The notes: generated by a model from the letters alone, not told the origin. DNA of 46,732 nucleotides from Lacrimispora saccharolytica (GCA_016899975.1 JACJJN010000026.1:1-46732); one strand, 5' to 3'. Shown: positions 17,427 to 25,407, counted from the stretch's first letter. Translations and numbers: made by a program.

Positions 17427-17933
17427 TCACAGTTCCTCTGTTACCCGCAGAACTTCCCCTGCGGTCTCCCGCGGTGAGAATCCGGATACATCGATTTTTA
17501 TCGTATTCAGCGTTTCATACAGCGGCAGCCTGCTCTTGCTCCGCTCCAGCACATCCTCCGTCCGCAGTCCCGTCTCAATGTCCTTTCGGATACGCCTTTC
17601 CAGTTCTTCCGGAGCGCAGACGAGAGAAATTCTGTAAACCTGATATTTCCCGACGTCCAGTTTCCGGAGGATCTCATCGATGATCCCCTGTTCATGCATC
17701 ACCCAGCAGAAAACAATAGTTTCATAGGCACTGCACCGGAGAAAATTATTAAGAAGAAAGCAGATATTTTCCATCACCATCGCTTTCGTCTCTTCATTCA
17801 CCTGAAACGGCTCCATGTCCCAGCACCAGTCCCCGTCCAGAAACACACAGTTGGGCAGCTGCCTTTTCAGTATCTGACAGACCGTGGTTTTTCCCACACC
17901 CATCGTTCCTCCGATCAGATATAATCGCTTCAT
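17427..17933 (-). CDS. P-loop nucleotide kinase-like protein
   Basis: A 168-residue P-loop NTPase. MKRLYLIGGTMGVGKTTVCQIL is a Walker A motif directly at the N-terminus, followed by FLDGDWCWDM, a pattern seen in small kinases where an Asp binds the phosphate acceptor, and later by VCAPEELERRIRKDIETG, a lid-like arginine-rich helix. It resembles AAA_33-type or shikimate/adenylate-kinase-fold proteins; no substrate can be assigned. Start at 17933 is set by GGGAGG five bases upstream. It lies 61 bases downstream of the ThrE-type pair. Confidence 0.8.
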   Translation of the reverse strand: MKRLYLIGGTMGVGKTTVCQILKRQLPNCVFLDGDWCWDMEPFQVNEETKAMVMENICFLLNNFLRCSAYETIVFCWVMHEQGIIDEILRKLDVGKYQVYRISLVCAPEELERRIRKDIETGLRTEDVLERSKSRLPLYETLNTIKIDVSGFSPRETAGEVLRVTEEL

Positions 17934-17994
17934 TTCTTCCTCCCTAGAATGTGTTTGAACATTCATTCCTGCCTCTGCATCTTTTCCTTGCCGT

Positions 17995-18459
17995 TTACCT
18001 CTGCGGTTCTGAGGTTCTTTTCCTGCCCGAAAGTCGGCGGAACAATCCCTGGGGAAGTTCAAACACCAGCAGGATGCCAAGAACGATCGCTACCGCTATT
18101 TTTAAAGTCAGAAACCCTCTCTGCCCCGCCTGCTCCAGTTCATTGGTCACAACATAATAGGCCGTCCAGTAGATTCCCGCCCCCGGAACCAGCGGAAAGA
18201 TCCCGGAAATCAGGAAGACCGTTACCGGACAGCTCCTTTTCACGGCAAAAAGCCGTGACAGGAATACCACCACAACATTGGCAAAAAAAGTCGCGATCGG
18301 CTCGGAACACCACAGCAGCAAGATCTCATAACATACCCATCCGGTTCCGCCGATCAGCCCGCACAATCCGTAATATTTTCTCGGCACCTGAAACAACAGG
18401 GCAAAAGCCATCGTTCCAATGCACGCCGCCAAAAATTCCCATAGAATCCTCACACTCAA
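17995..18459 (-). CDS. Threonine/serine exporter family protein, second subunit (ThrE_2/DUF3815 type)
   Basis: About 154 residues with four or more hydrophobic helices (AACIGTMAFALLFQVP, LIGGTGWVCYEILLLWC, FANVVVVFLSRLF, VFLISGIFPLVPGAGIYWTAYYVV). The motif FPLVPGAGIY parallels IPLVPGVAFT in the partner gene, as expected for the two halves of ThrE, which are one chain in Corynebacterium. The best start is TTG at 18459: GGGAGG lies nine bases upstream and the TTGA overlaps the stop of the partner, indicating translational coupling. ATG codons at 18468 and 18489 are alternatives, but the first directly abuts the ribosome-binding site. Substrate (amino-acid export) is inferred from family only. 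Confidence 0.82.
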   Translation of the reverse strand: MSVRILWEFLAACIGTMAFALLFQVPRKYYGLCGLIGGTGWVCYEILLLWCSEPIATFFANVVVVFLSRLFAVKRSCPVTVFLISGIFPLVPGAGIYWTAYYVVTNELEQAGQRGFLTLKIAVAIVLGILLVFELPQGLFRRLSGRKRTSEPQR

Positions 18460-19238
18460 AGCAGCCATCCTCCCGCAAAATGATGCCATCCCATCATAAC
18501 CAGACCGACGCCCATGGCGATACAGAACGTCACCAGCAGAGCGTCCAGCATCCGCACCGCCCCGGCGATATAATCCTCATCCGCAATATCCCGGATTGCA
18601 GTGGTAAACGCCACACCAGGCACCAGCGGAATGATCGAACCGATGATCATTTCTCCCAGATGGTGTCCGATCCCACACTGATACAACAAAATACCAAACA
18701 GAGTCACCAGCGCGCCGCCGGAGATATTTGCCGCGATCTTGGAAAGCCGCCCACGTGCCAGATACAGAAGATACAGATACAAAACAATCCCTGCCGCAAA
18801 CGCCGCAAGACTGTCCACCGGATCTCCGCCGAACAGAAAGCAGAAACAGGCGCTGCCCACTCCGGAGGCAAGAACCTGATGACTTTTTGGTTTTGGCGGC
18901 ATTTTTTGGATCTGGATCAGCCGCTCTCTTGCCTGTGCGGGCGTGTGTTTTCCTTCCACGATCTCCCGGGAAAGCTGATTGACCGCCGTCACCCGGTCCA
19001 GACGGGCCGCACTCAATGGAATATGGCGGACTCTGGCAAAGTCCTGCTCCCGGTCGCTCCCAGCGGTAAGAAAAATTCCGCTGCTCAGCACAAAGGCATC
19101 GCTGGATTCCACACCGTATGCCCTGGCAATCCGGAAGATGGTCTCCTCCACCCGAAAAATTTCAGCGCCGCTGGCAAGCAGGATATCCCCTGCCAGAGCC
19201 GCCACATCCAGCGCTTCACGCCTGTCTCGTTTCTCCAC
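18456..19238 (-). CDS. Threonine/serine exporter family protein, first subunit (ThrE_1/DUF1212 type)
   Basis: About 260 residues. The cytoplasmic N-terminal part has LDVAALAGDILLASGAEIFRVEETIFRIARAYGVESSDAFVLSSGIFLT, the DUF1212 hallmark, and VRHIPLSAARLDRVTAVNQLSREI. Five hydrophobic helices follow, including GEMIIGSIIPLVPGVAFTTAIRDI. The start is taken as GTG at 19238, eight bases after GGAGG. An upstream ATG at 19292 is rejected because it lies inside the promoter. The pair is expected to form one membrane exporter with the next gene. Confidence 0.86.
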   Translation of the reverse strand: MEKRDRREALDVAALAGDILLASGAEIFRVEETIFRIARAYGVESSDAFVLSSGIFLTAGSDREQDFARVRHIPLSAARLDRVTAVNQLSREIVEGKHTPAQARERLIQIQKMPPKPKSHQVLASGVGSACFCFLFGGDPVDSLAAFAAGIVLYLYLLYLARGRLSKIAANISGGALVTLFGILLYQCGIGHHLGEMIIGSIIPLVPGVAFTTAIRDIADEDYIAGAVRMLDALLVTFCIAMGVGLVMMGWHHFAGGWLL

Positions 19239-19270
19239 TTCTTTTTCCTCCGTCTCTCCCAATTGATTGC

Positions 19271-19299
19271 AGTATAGCACGAGATTCTTCAATCAACAA
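19271..19299 (-). promoter_or_regulatory. Predicted sigma-A promoter of the ThrE-type pair
   Basis: On the minus strand TTGTTG (19294-19299) is 17 bases from TATACT (19271-19276). Transcription would begin about 25 bases before the GTG start at 19238. Confidence 0.7.
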
Positions 19300-19315
19300 C
19301 TGCTTTTCTCATAAC

Positions 19316-19361
19316 AAATGAGGATATTTTTCCCTCCGGCGAAAGAAAAATATCCTCATTT
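19316..19361. promoter_or_regulatory. Perfect 16-bp inverted repeat between divergent promoters
   Basis: AAATGAGGATATTTTT pairs perfectly with AAAAATATCCTCATTT around a 14-base GC-richer loop. It lies between the -35 boxes of two divergent promoters (19294-19299 and 19373-19378), so it does not end any gene. It may be an operator, a promoter insulator or a relic of a terminator. Confidence 0.6.
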
Positions 19362-19372
19362 CCATTGAAAAC

Positions 19373-19401
19373 TGTTGATTTGCTTCCCAATATGCTATAC
19401 T
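19373..19401 (+). promoter_or_regulatory. Predicted promoter of the D-2-hydroxyacid dehydrogenase gene
   Basis: TATACT at 19396-19401 is preceded at 17 bases by TGTTGA (19373-19378). The ATG at 19434 follows an AAAGGA-type ribosome-binding site. Confidence 0.55.
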
Positions 19402-19433
19402 GGAAAAAGATCATACGAAAGGAATAGAGAACA

Positions 19434-20363
19434 ATGAAGATCGTTTTTTTAGACGCAAAGACACTGGGAGATGATATTGACTATACTCCCTTTGAACAGC
19501 TTGGAGAAGTCGTGAAATATCCTTTTTCCACCCCGGAGGAAATTGCCGGACGCGCCAAAGGCGCTGATGTGCTCGTGGTCAATAAAGTACAGATCAATGC
19601 CCGGACCATCCCTTCCCCGGAAAAGCTGAAGCTTGTCTGCGTCACCGCTACCGGCACCAACAATCTGGACAAAGAGTACCTTGCCAAATGGAACATCCAG
19701 TGGCGCAATGTCGCCGGATACTCCACAGAATCTGTGGCGCAGCATACCTTCGCCGTGCTGTTTTATCTGATGGAACATCTGCGCTATTACGATGATTATG
19801 TAAAAGACGGCCATTATATCAACGACCAGATCTTTACCCATTTTTCCAGAACCTTCCACGAACTGAACGGATCCGTCTGGGGAATTCTGGGGCTTGGCGC
19901 CATCGGCCGCAGAGTGGCAGATATCGCCGGAATGTTCGGCGCGGATGTGATCTATTACTCAGCATCCGGCGCTCCCGCACAGGAAGGATATCATCAGGTG
20001 GATTTTGAAACCCTGCTTCGCCGGTCAGATATTCTGTCCATCCACGCGCCGCTGAACGAATATACGCAGGGTCTGATGAACGCGGAAGCGTTCCGCAAAA
20101 TGAAGTCCGAAGCGATCCTTCTGAACATGGGCAGAGGACCGATCATCTGCGAAGCAGATCTCGCCGATGCCCTGAACCATCATGAAATCCTGGCTGCCGG
20201 TCTGGATGTCCTCTGCGAAGAACCGATGGCGAAAGACAGCCCGCTGCTCACTGTCACAGATCAGAGCCGGCTGTTCATCACCCCGCATATCGCCTGGGCG
20301 GCTGTGGAATCCAGACAGCGGCTGATGAAAATTGTCGCCGGTCAGATCCGGGATTTCTTTTAA
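19434..20363 (+). CDS. D-2-hydroxyacid dehydrogenase (glycerate/hydroxypyruvate dehydrogenase-like)
   Basis: A 309-residue NAD(P)-dependent oxidoreductase of the D-isomer-specific 2-hydroxyacid family. The cofactor fold shows GILGLGAIGRRVADIAGMFGADVIYYSASG (about 148-177). The catalytic Arg lies in LLNMGRGPII, Glu in LDVLCEEP, and His in ITPHIAWAA. The catalytic domain N-terminus (KLKLVCVTATGTNNLD) is typical of glycerate dehydrogenase-like enzymes. Exact substrate is uncertain. It stands alone with its own promoter and terminator. Confidence 0.92.
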   Translation: MKIVFLDAKTLGDDIDYTPFEQLGEVVKYPFSTPEEIAGRAKGADVLVVNKVQINARTIPSPEKLKLVCVTATGTNNLDKEYLAKWNIQWRNVAGYSTESVAQHTFAVLFYLMEHLRYYDDYVKDGHYINDQIFTHFSRTFHELNGSVWGILGLGAIGRRVADIAGMFGADVIYYSASGAPAQEGYHQVDFETLLRRSDILSIHAPLNEYTQGLMNAEAFRKMKSEAILLNMGRGPIICEADLADALNHHEILAAGLDVLCEEPMAKDSPLLTVTDQSRLFITPHIAWAAVESRQRLMKIVAGQIRDFF

Positions 20364-20376
20364 AATGCCTGTTCCT

Positions 20377-20423
20377 GGTGAAGGACGTTCCTCCGAAACA
20401 TCCTTCACCGATTTCAATTTTTT
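20377..20423 (+). terminator. Terminator of the D-2-hydroxyacid dehydrogenase gene
   Basis: GGTGAAGGA pairs with TCCTTCACC around a 15-base loop and is followed by a short spacer and TTTTTT. Confidence 0.7.
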
Positions 20424-20470
20424 GCAATTCTGGTATGACTAAATTTTTCAAGGTATGCGTCACAGTTTGT

Positions 20471-20530
20471 GGAAATCTGTTCCGAACTCAGGCAGCACAT
20501 TACGCTTCCTGCGTTCGGAACGAATTTCTC
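20471..20530. other. Long hairpin downstream of the TIGR04076-HMA gene
   Basis: GTTCCGAAC (20479-20487) pairs with GTTCGGAAC (20513-20521); the stem extends inward with CAGG/CCTG and outward with AT-rich partial pairing. No U-tract follows on either strand, so it is not a standard terminator; it may stabilise the 3' end of the minus-strand transcript. Confidence 0.45.
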
Positions 20531-20543
20531 ACAAAATATATTT

Positions 20544-21077
20544 TCAATCAATTTTCTCAACCGTATAATCTCCACATTGTTCCACTGCCATTTTCAGTGC
20601 CGCATCTTCCACATCGTTCTCCAGATACACCTCCGTGAATTTTTCCCGAAAACTTACCGTAGTTACACCTTCCAGCGCTTCCAATGCCGCCCTGATCTTC
20701 TCTCTGCACTTCTCACAGCCAATCCCCGAAATATACAGAACTTTATAGTCCATCCGCTCAATTTTGAAAACAACCGGTCTTGTCCCGTCAGAGCAGCATG
20801 CAATCATGATTCTCTCGTCCTTCATCCAGCCCCGCATAATGGATCCGTCCTGTAATCCCGTATAAATATATCTGGCAACAGCATCCCATGCTTCCGAACA
20901 CTGTCTGCCCATTCCCATTTTCCAGAAATCATCCGCCTCTCCATAACGCTCAAAAATAAATTCATCCCCTATCTCATACATAGGACAGGCTCCAGACTCC
21001 GGATTCGCACAATACTGTGCCTGAAGTTCCGGGTATAATTTCTTGTCAATTACGGTTAATTTCACTTTATGCTGCAT
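20544..21077 (-). CDS. TIGR04076-like protein fused to a heavy-metal-associated (HMA) domain
   Basis: A 177-residue protein with two parts. The first about 95 residues (KVKLTVIDKKLYPELQAQYC, then SGACPMYEIGDEFIF, FCSEAWDAV-like QCSEAWDAVARYIYTG and MIACCSDGTRPVVFKIE) match the small cysteine-containing TIGR04076 family of unknown function. The last about 70 residues (YISGIGCEKCREKIRAALEALEGVTTVSF) form an HMA/copper-chaperone-like ferredoxin fold; the CxxC is preserved as GCEKC. Fusion of the two suggests a metal-binding or thiol role (inference). Start at 21077 has GGAGGAG upstream. The gene on its upstream side is a radical-SAM fragment. Confidence 0.75.
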   Translation of the reverse strand: MQHKVKLTVIDKKLYPELQAQYCANPESGACPMYEIGDEFIFERYGEADDFWKMGMGRQCSEAWDAVARYIYTGLQDGSIMRGWMKDERIMIACCSDGTRPVVFKIERMDYKVLYISGIGCEKCREKIRAALEALEGVTTVSFREKFTEVYLENDVEDAALKMAVEQCGDYTVEKID

Positions 21078-21157
21078 AATCTCTCCTCCTCCGTTGTAAT
21101 TACTGCTTCACAAGTGAATGTTTTCCTATAGATTACCTAATTGTCTTCCTGTGTTTT

Positions 21158-21590
21158 TTAATCAAAAAGACTTAACTGCCTGTATTCTCTTTCTTCAGGA
21201 AATTCATTTAAATACGCAAAAACATCCTCGACACGGTACAGGATCCCAGCTTCCCGGCAGGCCGTTTCAAACAGCGCTGTAAGGCGATCATGATTGGGAC
21301 TCATTATCTCATAAGCATTCCCATAGGTACGCTGGTACTTCTGTTTCAATCCCGGAAAATACTGGTTCAGCGCCTGATAAAAGTATTCCCTGTCACCTTC
21401 ACGCAGGGTCACTCCCATCCCCATATTCATAATCCCCTTTACCCCGGCTTCCAGACAGCAGTGCAGGATCCTTGCGATATTTTCTTCTGTGTCATTGATA
21501 AAGGGCAGAATCGGCATCAGCCAGACAACCGTCGGAATCCCTGCCTCTCTCATAATCTTCAGCACCCTGACCCGCTCACTGGTCATGCAG
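21158..21590 (-). pseudogene. C-terminal fragment of a radical SAM protein (SPL-like family)
   Basis: About 140 residues homologous to the C-terminal half of the SPL-type radical SAM proteins: ERVRVLKIMREAGIPTVVWLMPILPFINDTEENIARIL, then GVKGIMNMGMGVTLREGDREYFYQALN and a C-terminal FPEEREYRQLSLFD. The N-terminal half with the CxxxCxxC cluster motif is absent; upstream of about 21590 the sequence becomes unrelated. An internal ATG at 21586 is not a genuine start. This is the left edge of the patchwork region. Confidence 0.75.
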
Positions 21591-21671
21591 ACCTTAGCAT
21601 ATATGGGAATGGGAGTATTCCACCGTCCTATACCTCATCCCTGTAACTTATCCACCGTATCAGTTCATTAT

Positions 21672-21688
21672 AAAAATCTTAGATTTTT
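21672..21688. other. Short AT palindrome near the breakpoint
   Basis: AAAAATCT and AGATTTTT flank one base. It lies in the roughly 120-base stretch between two gene fragments, where no gene is recognisable. Confidence 0.4.
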
Positions 21689-21713
21689 GTCTTGACAACT
21701 GAGCCACTATAGT

Positions 21714-22504
21714 CGGCCTGCTGTACCTGCCAACTACACGCAAGACATCGAAACTGGAGGTTCTATCGAAGCCAAATATATGGCAGCTGGTGGTCATGAA
21801 GTATCTACTTATGAGGAACCTGTATTGCAAAGTTTTTCAAAATATACGATTTATTATCCGACCGAACTCGAAACAACCGATGAAAAATATCCTGTCATCG
21901 TTGTCTGCAATGGAAGCGGCACTCCTATATCCAAATTTCCTTCTGTCCCGGAACATTTTGCCTCGTGGGGATTTATTGTAATCGGAACAGAAGAAGGATA
22001 TGATTGGAGTGGATTTAGCGCAGAAATGTGTATCAGGCACTTGCAGAAGCTCAATGATAACGAAAGAATAGACGAGAATGAAAACGTATTCTATCAGAAA
22101 GTAGATTTTGATAATGTAGGTATTGTTGGGCATTCGCAAGGCGGAGTCGGTGTACTGAACGCCGTTACAGAACAGAAGCATGCGGATATATATAAAACCG
22201 CTGTAAGTCTATCCCCCACCAACAAAGAACTGGCACATAATCTGGAATGGGATTATGACGCAACGCTTGTTGACACCCCTATTTTATTGATTGCGGGGGC
22301 AGGCGGTGGAGATGATTGGGTCATAACAGGTGAACAACTTCAAGCCATCTATTCTGACATAGACAATAATAAAGTCATGTTACGCAGAAAAGACACCCCG
22401 CATAACGAGACACTTTAAGCAGCTAATGGCTATGTGACGGCTTGGTTTATGTGGCATCTTCAAGGCGATGATGAAGCAGCAAAAGCATTTGCAGGCGACA
22501 ATAC
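21714..22504 (+). pseudogene. Alpha/beta hydrolase family pseudogene (N-terminus missing, in-frame stop)
   Basis: Reading from about 21714 the frame gives RPAVPANYTQDIETGGSIE and continues into a dienelactone-hydrolase/lipase-like alpha/beta hydrolase with the nucleophile elbow GIVGHSQGGVGV. The signal-bearing N-terminus is absent: a stop lies upstream and no start with a ribosome-binding site is visible. A TAA at 22416-22418 interrupts the frame, but the same frame continues with AANGYVTAWFMWHLQGDDEA, the expected C-terminus of this family, to about 22504. So a sense codon has mutated to a stop and the end is also cut. An ATG at 21780 could still yield a 212-residue piece. Confidence 0.8.
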
Positions 22505-22510
22505 AGAAAT

Positions 22511-22660
22511 ATTAGTTTTTATGTAGGAGTTGAAGCTATTGAAAAGTTTGCGTTGAAATTAGAAGACGTTGTCACTAAGAAAAATGCACTATATTTTCCT
22601 TATGACAGCGCATTACCTGCAAAATTGATTGAAAATATTGCAAAATGGTGTTTAAGTTGA
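22511..22660 (+). pseudogene. DUF1801 (YdhG-like) C-terminal remnant
   Basis: In a frame different from the preceding hydrolase, the sequence reads ISFYVGVEAIEKFALKLEDV and NALYFPYDSALPAKLIENIAKW, ending at TGA 22658-22660. This is the C-terminal half of a DUF1801 protein (small iron-chaperone-like family). There is no start. The junction with the hydrolase remnant is at 22504-22512. From 22661 to the ABC gene at 22741 nothing else is visible besides a GGAGG site. Confidence 0.65.
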
Positions 22661-22740
22661 AATCTGTTTTGGGCAGTTATGAGAGGGACAACTTCAAAGA
22701 CATCAGCTTATGAAGCAAAATGTAACGGAGGATGATTCAT

Positions 22741-23448
22741 ATGAAATTTGTTATTGAGCATTTGTCGAAAAGCTTTGAGAAAAAAGAAGTTCTTAAAGAT
22801 ATCCATTTCACATTTGAAGAAGGAAAGATCTACGGGCTGCTCGGCAGGAACGGCGCTGGCAAAACAACACTTTTCAATTGTCTGAATCGTGATCTGAAGA
22901 TAGACAGCGGCAGCTTTTATATAGATACGGACGGTACTCGCCATGATGTATCAGCAAATGAGATCGGGTATGTGCTGTCCACTCCTACCGTACCGGAATT
23001 CCTTACAGGCCGAGAATTCTTAAAATTTTTTATGGACATCAATGAGAAGTCCATTAAAAATCCGAAAAGTATCGAGGAGTATTTTGATTATATGAGCATT
23101 GAGCCGAGGGACCGTGATAAACTGTTAAAAGACTATTCTCACGGTATGAAAAATAAAATGCAAATGCTGATCAACATCATCGCCCAGCCGAACATTCTGT
23201 TGCTTGACGAGCCTTTAACATCTCTCGATGTCGTTGTAGCGGAAGAAATGAAGCAATTGCTTCGCTCGTTGAAGCAACATCGTATTACCATCTTCTCCAC
23301 TCACATTATGGACTTAGCGCTTGATCTCTGTGATGAGATTGTACTGCTCAATCACGGCGTGCTGGAAGTTGTGGAGAAAACAGATTCAGACAGCAGAGAA
23401 TTCAAAGATAAGATTATAGCAGCACTGCGGGAGGAAGGAAATGAATAA
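22741..23448 (+). CDS. ABC transporter ATP-binding protein
   Basis: A 235-residue ABC ATPase. Walker A is GRNGAGKTT (about 37-45), the signature is degenerate (DYSHGMKNKMQM instead of LSGGQ), Walker B is ILLLDEP, and the H-loop is FSTHIMD. The family is that of drug/bacteriocin-type exporters with a separate permease, here encoded by the next gene overlapping by eight bases. Start 22741 has GGAGG nine bases upstream. Base composition is more AT-rich than the flanks, and it sits among gene fragments, so it is probably acquired. Substrate unknown. Confidence 0.92.
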   Translation: MKFVIEHLSKSFEKKEVLKDIHFTFEEGKIYGLLGRNGAGKTTLFNCLNRDLKIDSGSFYIDTDGTRHDVSANEIGYVLSTPTVPEFLTGREFLKFFMDINEKSIKNPKSIEEYFDYMSIEPRDRDKLLKDYSHGMKNKMQMLINIIAQPNILLLDEPLTSLDVVVAEEMKQLLRSLKQHRITIFSTHIMDLALDLCDEIVLLNHGVLEVVEKTDSDSREFKDKIIAALREEGNE

Positions 23449-25018
23449 GACGCTTAAAATATCATTCTCCCTGAAAAACACATACCGGGTAAACGGTATT
23501 CTGTTTTCCCTAAAACAGATTCCTCTCTTAAAGCGGCTGCTTCCGGCAACACTGTATAAAGTAAAGGCGCTTAAAATTTTTGCGAATATATTGTCCATAC
23601 TATGGGAAATTCTTTCTACATTCATCGGCAAGTTCCTTTACTTTGTTACGATGGTTTGCGGTATTGGTATCCTGTATAAAGAGCTGCCGGAGAATGAGGT
23701 GTTTCTACATATTCTGTTGATTTTAACTGTGATCGGCAGCTTTGCAAATACCAACCTTTTTAACCCGACAAAGGATAAGTATTATGCGATGATCCTTATG
23801 AGGATGGACGCAAGGGAATATACACTGGTAAACTATATCTATTCCATTCTGAAGGTCGTGATCGGGTTTTTACCATTCACTCTTCTATTTGGTTTGGACA
23901 GAGGTGTGCCTTTGTGGTTTTGCCTGCTTCTGCCCCTTTGTATCGCAGGTATGAAGTTAACATATGCTGCTATCACTCTGTGGGATTATGAAAAAAGAGG
24001 CTTTGGATACAATGAAAATAAGCTGTCTAAATATGTGTGGGGATGTATTGCTCTGCTTTTAGGTGTTACCTATGCTCCGCCTGCCTTTGGATTTGCCGTG
24101 CCGGAAATGGTATCAATGATTCTCTTTTTAGTTTGTATCCCATTGGGGGCAATCGGTCTTAAAAAGGTGCTGACCTTCCGTGATTATTATGCAATCAACA
24201 AGGAATTATTGTCAGGCTTGACAAATCAGATGGACAGCACGGCACAGACTCAGCTTGTAAAACAGGTAAACGAAAAGAAAATTTCAACGGATACTTCCAT
24301 TACCAGCAACCGTAAAGGCTTCGAATACCTGAATGAGTTGTTTATCAAAAGACACAAGAAGATACTTTGGAACTCAACGAAGAAGATTTCCTATGTGTGC
24401 GCTTTCCTTGTCGCCGCAGTGCTTGTGATCGTTTACTTGTTACCGGAAGAAAAATCCGCCATCAACAAAATCGTGATGACTTGGCTTCCGTACTTTGTGT
24501 TTATCATGTACGCCATCAACCGTGGTACGAATTTTACTCAGGCTCTTTTTATGAACTGCGACCATAGTCTGCTGACCTATTCGTTTTATAAGCAGCCGAA
24601 CTTTATATTGCGGCTGTTTCAGATCCGACTGCGTGAAATTATGAAGATCAACGCTGTTCCGGCAATGGTTATCGGCGTCGGGCTGGCGCTGATCCTGTAT
24701 GCTACCGGAGGAACAGACAATCCGCTGAACTATGTGGTTCTGATTGTTTCTATCCTGTGTATGAGCCTGTTCTTCTCGATCCATTACCTTACGATTTACT
24801 ATCTGCTCCAGCCGTATAACGCCGGAACGGAGCTGAAAAGCGGTACATACCGTATTGTTTTGTCAGTAACCTATGTTGTCTGCTTAGCTTTCATGCAGCT
24901 GCGTATGCCAATTATGATCTTTGGGATAATGACAATTGCGTTCTGCGCGCTTTACAGCATAGTTGCGAGCATTTTGGTATATCGTTTAGCGCCCAAAACA
25001 TTTAGACTCCGGACATAA
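23441..25018 (+). CDS. ABC transporter permease-like integral membrane protein
   Basis: A 525-residue polytopic protein with roughly 11-12 hydrophobic segments (for example FLYFVTMVCGIGILY, VVIGFLPFTLLFGL, WGCIALLLGVTYAPP, ISYVCAFLVAAVLVIVYLLP, AVPAMVIGVGLALILYA, NYVVLIVSILCMSLFFSI and MIFGIMTIAFCALYSIVASILV). It is the expected partner of the preceding ATPase: the ATG lies inside the last codons of that gene. It has no close named family that I recognise. The stop at 25016-25018 is directly followed by phage terminase sequence. Confidence 0.85.
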   Translation: MNKTLKISFSLKNTYRVNGILFSLKQIPLLKRLLPATLYKVKALKIFANILSILWEILSTFIGKFLYFVTMVCGIGILYKELPENEVFLHILLILTVIGSFANTNLFNPTKDKYYAMILMRMDAREYTLVNYIYSILKVVIGFLPFTLLFGLDRGVPLWFCLLLPLCIAGMKLTYAAITLWDYEKRGFGYNENKLSKYVWGCIALLLGVTYAPPAFGFAVPEMVSMILFLVCIPLGAIGLKKVLTFRDYYAINKELLSGLTNQMDSTAQTQLVKQVNEKKISTDTSITSNRKGFEYLNELFIKRHKKILWNSTKKISYVCAFLVAAVLVIVYLLPEEKSAINKIVMTWLPYFVFIMYAINRGTNFTQALFMNCDHSLLTYSFYKQPNFILRLFQIRLREIMKINAVPAMVIGVGLALILYATGGTDNPLNYVVLIVSILCMSLFFSIHYLTIYYLLQPYNAGTELKSGTYRIVLSVTYVVCLAFMQLRMPIMIFGIMTIAFCALYSIVASILVYRLAPKTFRLRT

Positions 25019-25019
25019 G

Positions 25020-25171
25020 ACAGCGGCTTGGTTGCCGGTCCGGTGCTGCGGTGGATGATGGACAACATCTTCATCCGTTCCGACCCGGCAGGTAATATCA
25101 AGGCGGACAAGGAAAAATCCACAGGGAAGATTGACGGTACTGTTGCCACCATCATGGCACTTGACCTAGTA
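25020..25171 (+). pseudogene. Phage terminase large subunit fragment, left part
   Basis: Immediately after the permease stop the frame reads SGLVAGPVLRWMMDNIFIRS and then DPAGNIKADKEKSTGKIDG and TVATIMALDLV. This matches the conserved C-terminal end of phage terminase large subunits. The rest of the gene is missing on the left. On the right the frame is broken after ALDLV by a palindromic insertion and resumes at 25327. Confidence 0.8.
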
Positions 25172-25332
25172 TAAGCCGCGATAAATAACCTTATGTTTCG
25201 CTGGTCTGCTTTTCCGATCGCACAGTTGTAAAAGCCTCAGCGTAGCCCGCTACGCCTGCGTTTTTACAACTGCACGCTCGAAAAAGCATCCTCACCGAAA
25301 CAGTAAGGTATTTATCGTGGCTTATACTAGTA
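25166..25332. mobile_element. MITE-like palindromic insertion with 6-7 bp target duplication
   Basis: The interval 25166-25330 is one imperfect palindrome centred near 25248. Each arm is about 80 bases; for instance CTAGTATAAGCC opposes GGCTTATACTAG, and CAGTTGTAAAA opposes TTTTACAACTG. A few bulges separate the matching blocks. It carries no gene. CTAGTA (or CTAGTAT) occurs directly at both ends, 25166 and 25327. Removing 25166-25326 restores a single terminase frame reading ALDLVFRCGND, so this is an insertion of about 155 bp with a 6-7 bp target-site duplication. No transposase is in the window for it. Confidence 0.8.
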
Positions 25333-25395
25333 TTTCGCTGTGGCAATGATACAAGTGCTTCGGTTTATGACAGCCGGGACCCTTTGTTTATATAA
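25327..25395 (+). pseudogene. Phage terminase large subunit fragment, right part
   Basis: The frame reads FRCGNDTSASVYDSRDPLFI and then a stop at 25393-25395. This is the normal extreme C-terminus of the same terminase family as 25020-25171, shifted out of frame by the palindromic insertion. Confidence 0.75.
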
Positions 25396-25407
25396 TCCCA
25401 GAATATT

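Noticed and set aside
20471-20530. Terminator for the TIGR04076-HMA gene
   Set aside because: A strong stem is present but neither strand has the T-run expected; kept only as an unexplained hairpin.
22416-22418. TAA in the hydrolase as programmed readthrough or recoding
   Set aside because: The gene also lacks its N-terminus and its last residues and sits among other relics, so a simple nonsense mutation is more likely.
25166-25330. Transcription terminator or attenuator
   Set aside because: It is far longer than a terminator, ends without a U-tract, and interrupts a coding frame with a target duplication, which fits an insertion.
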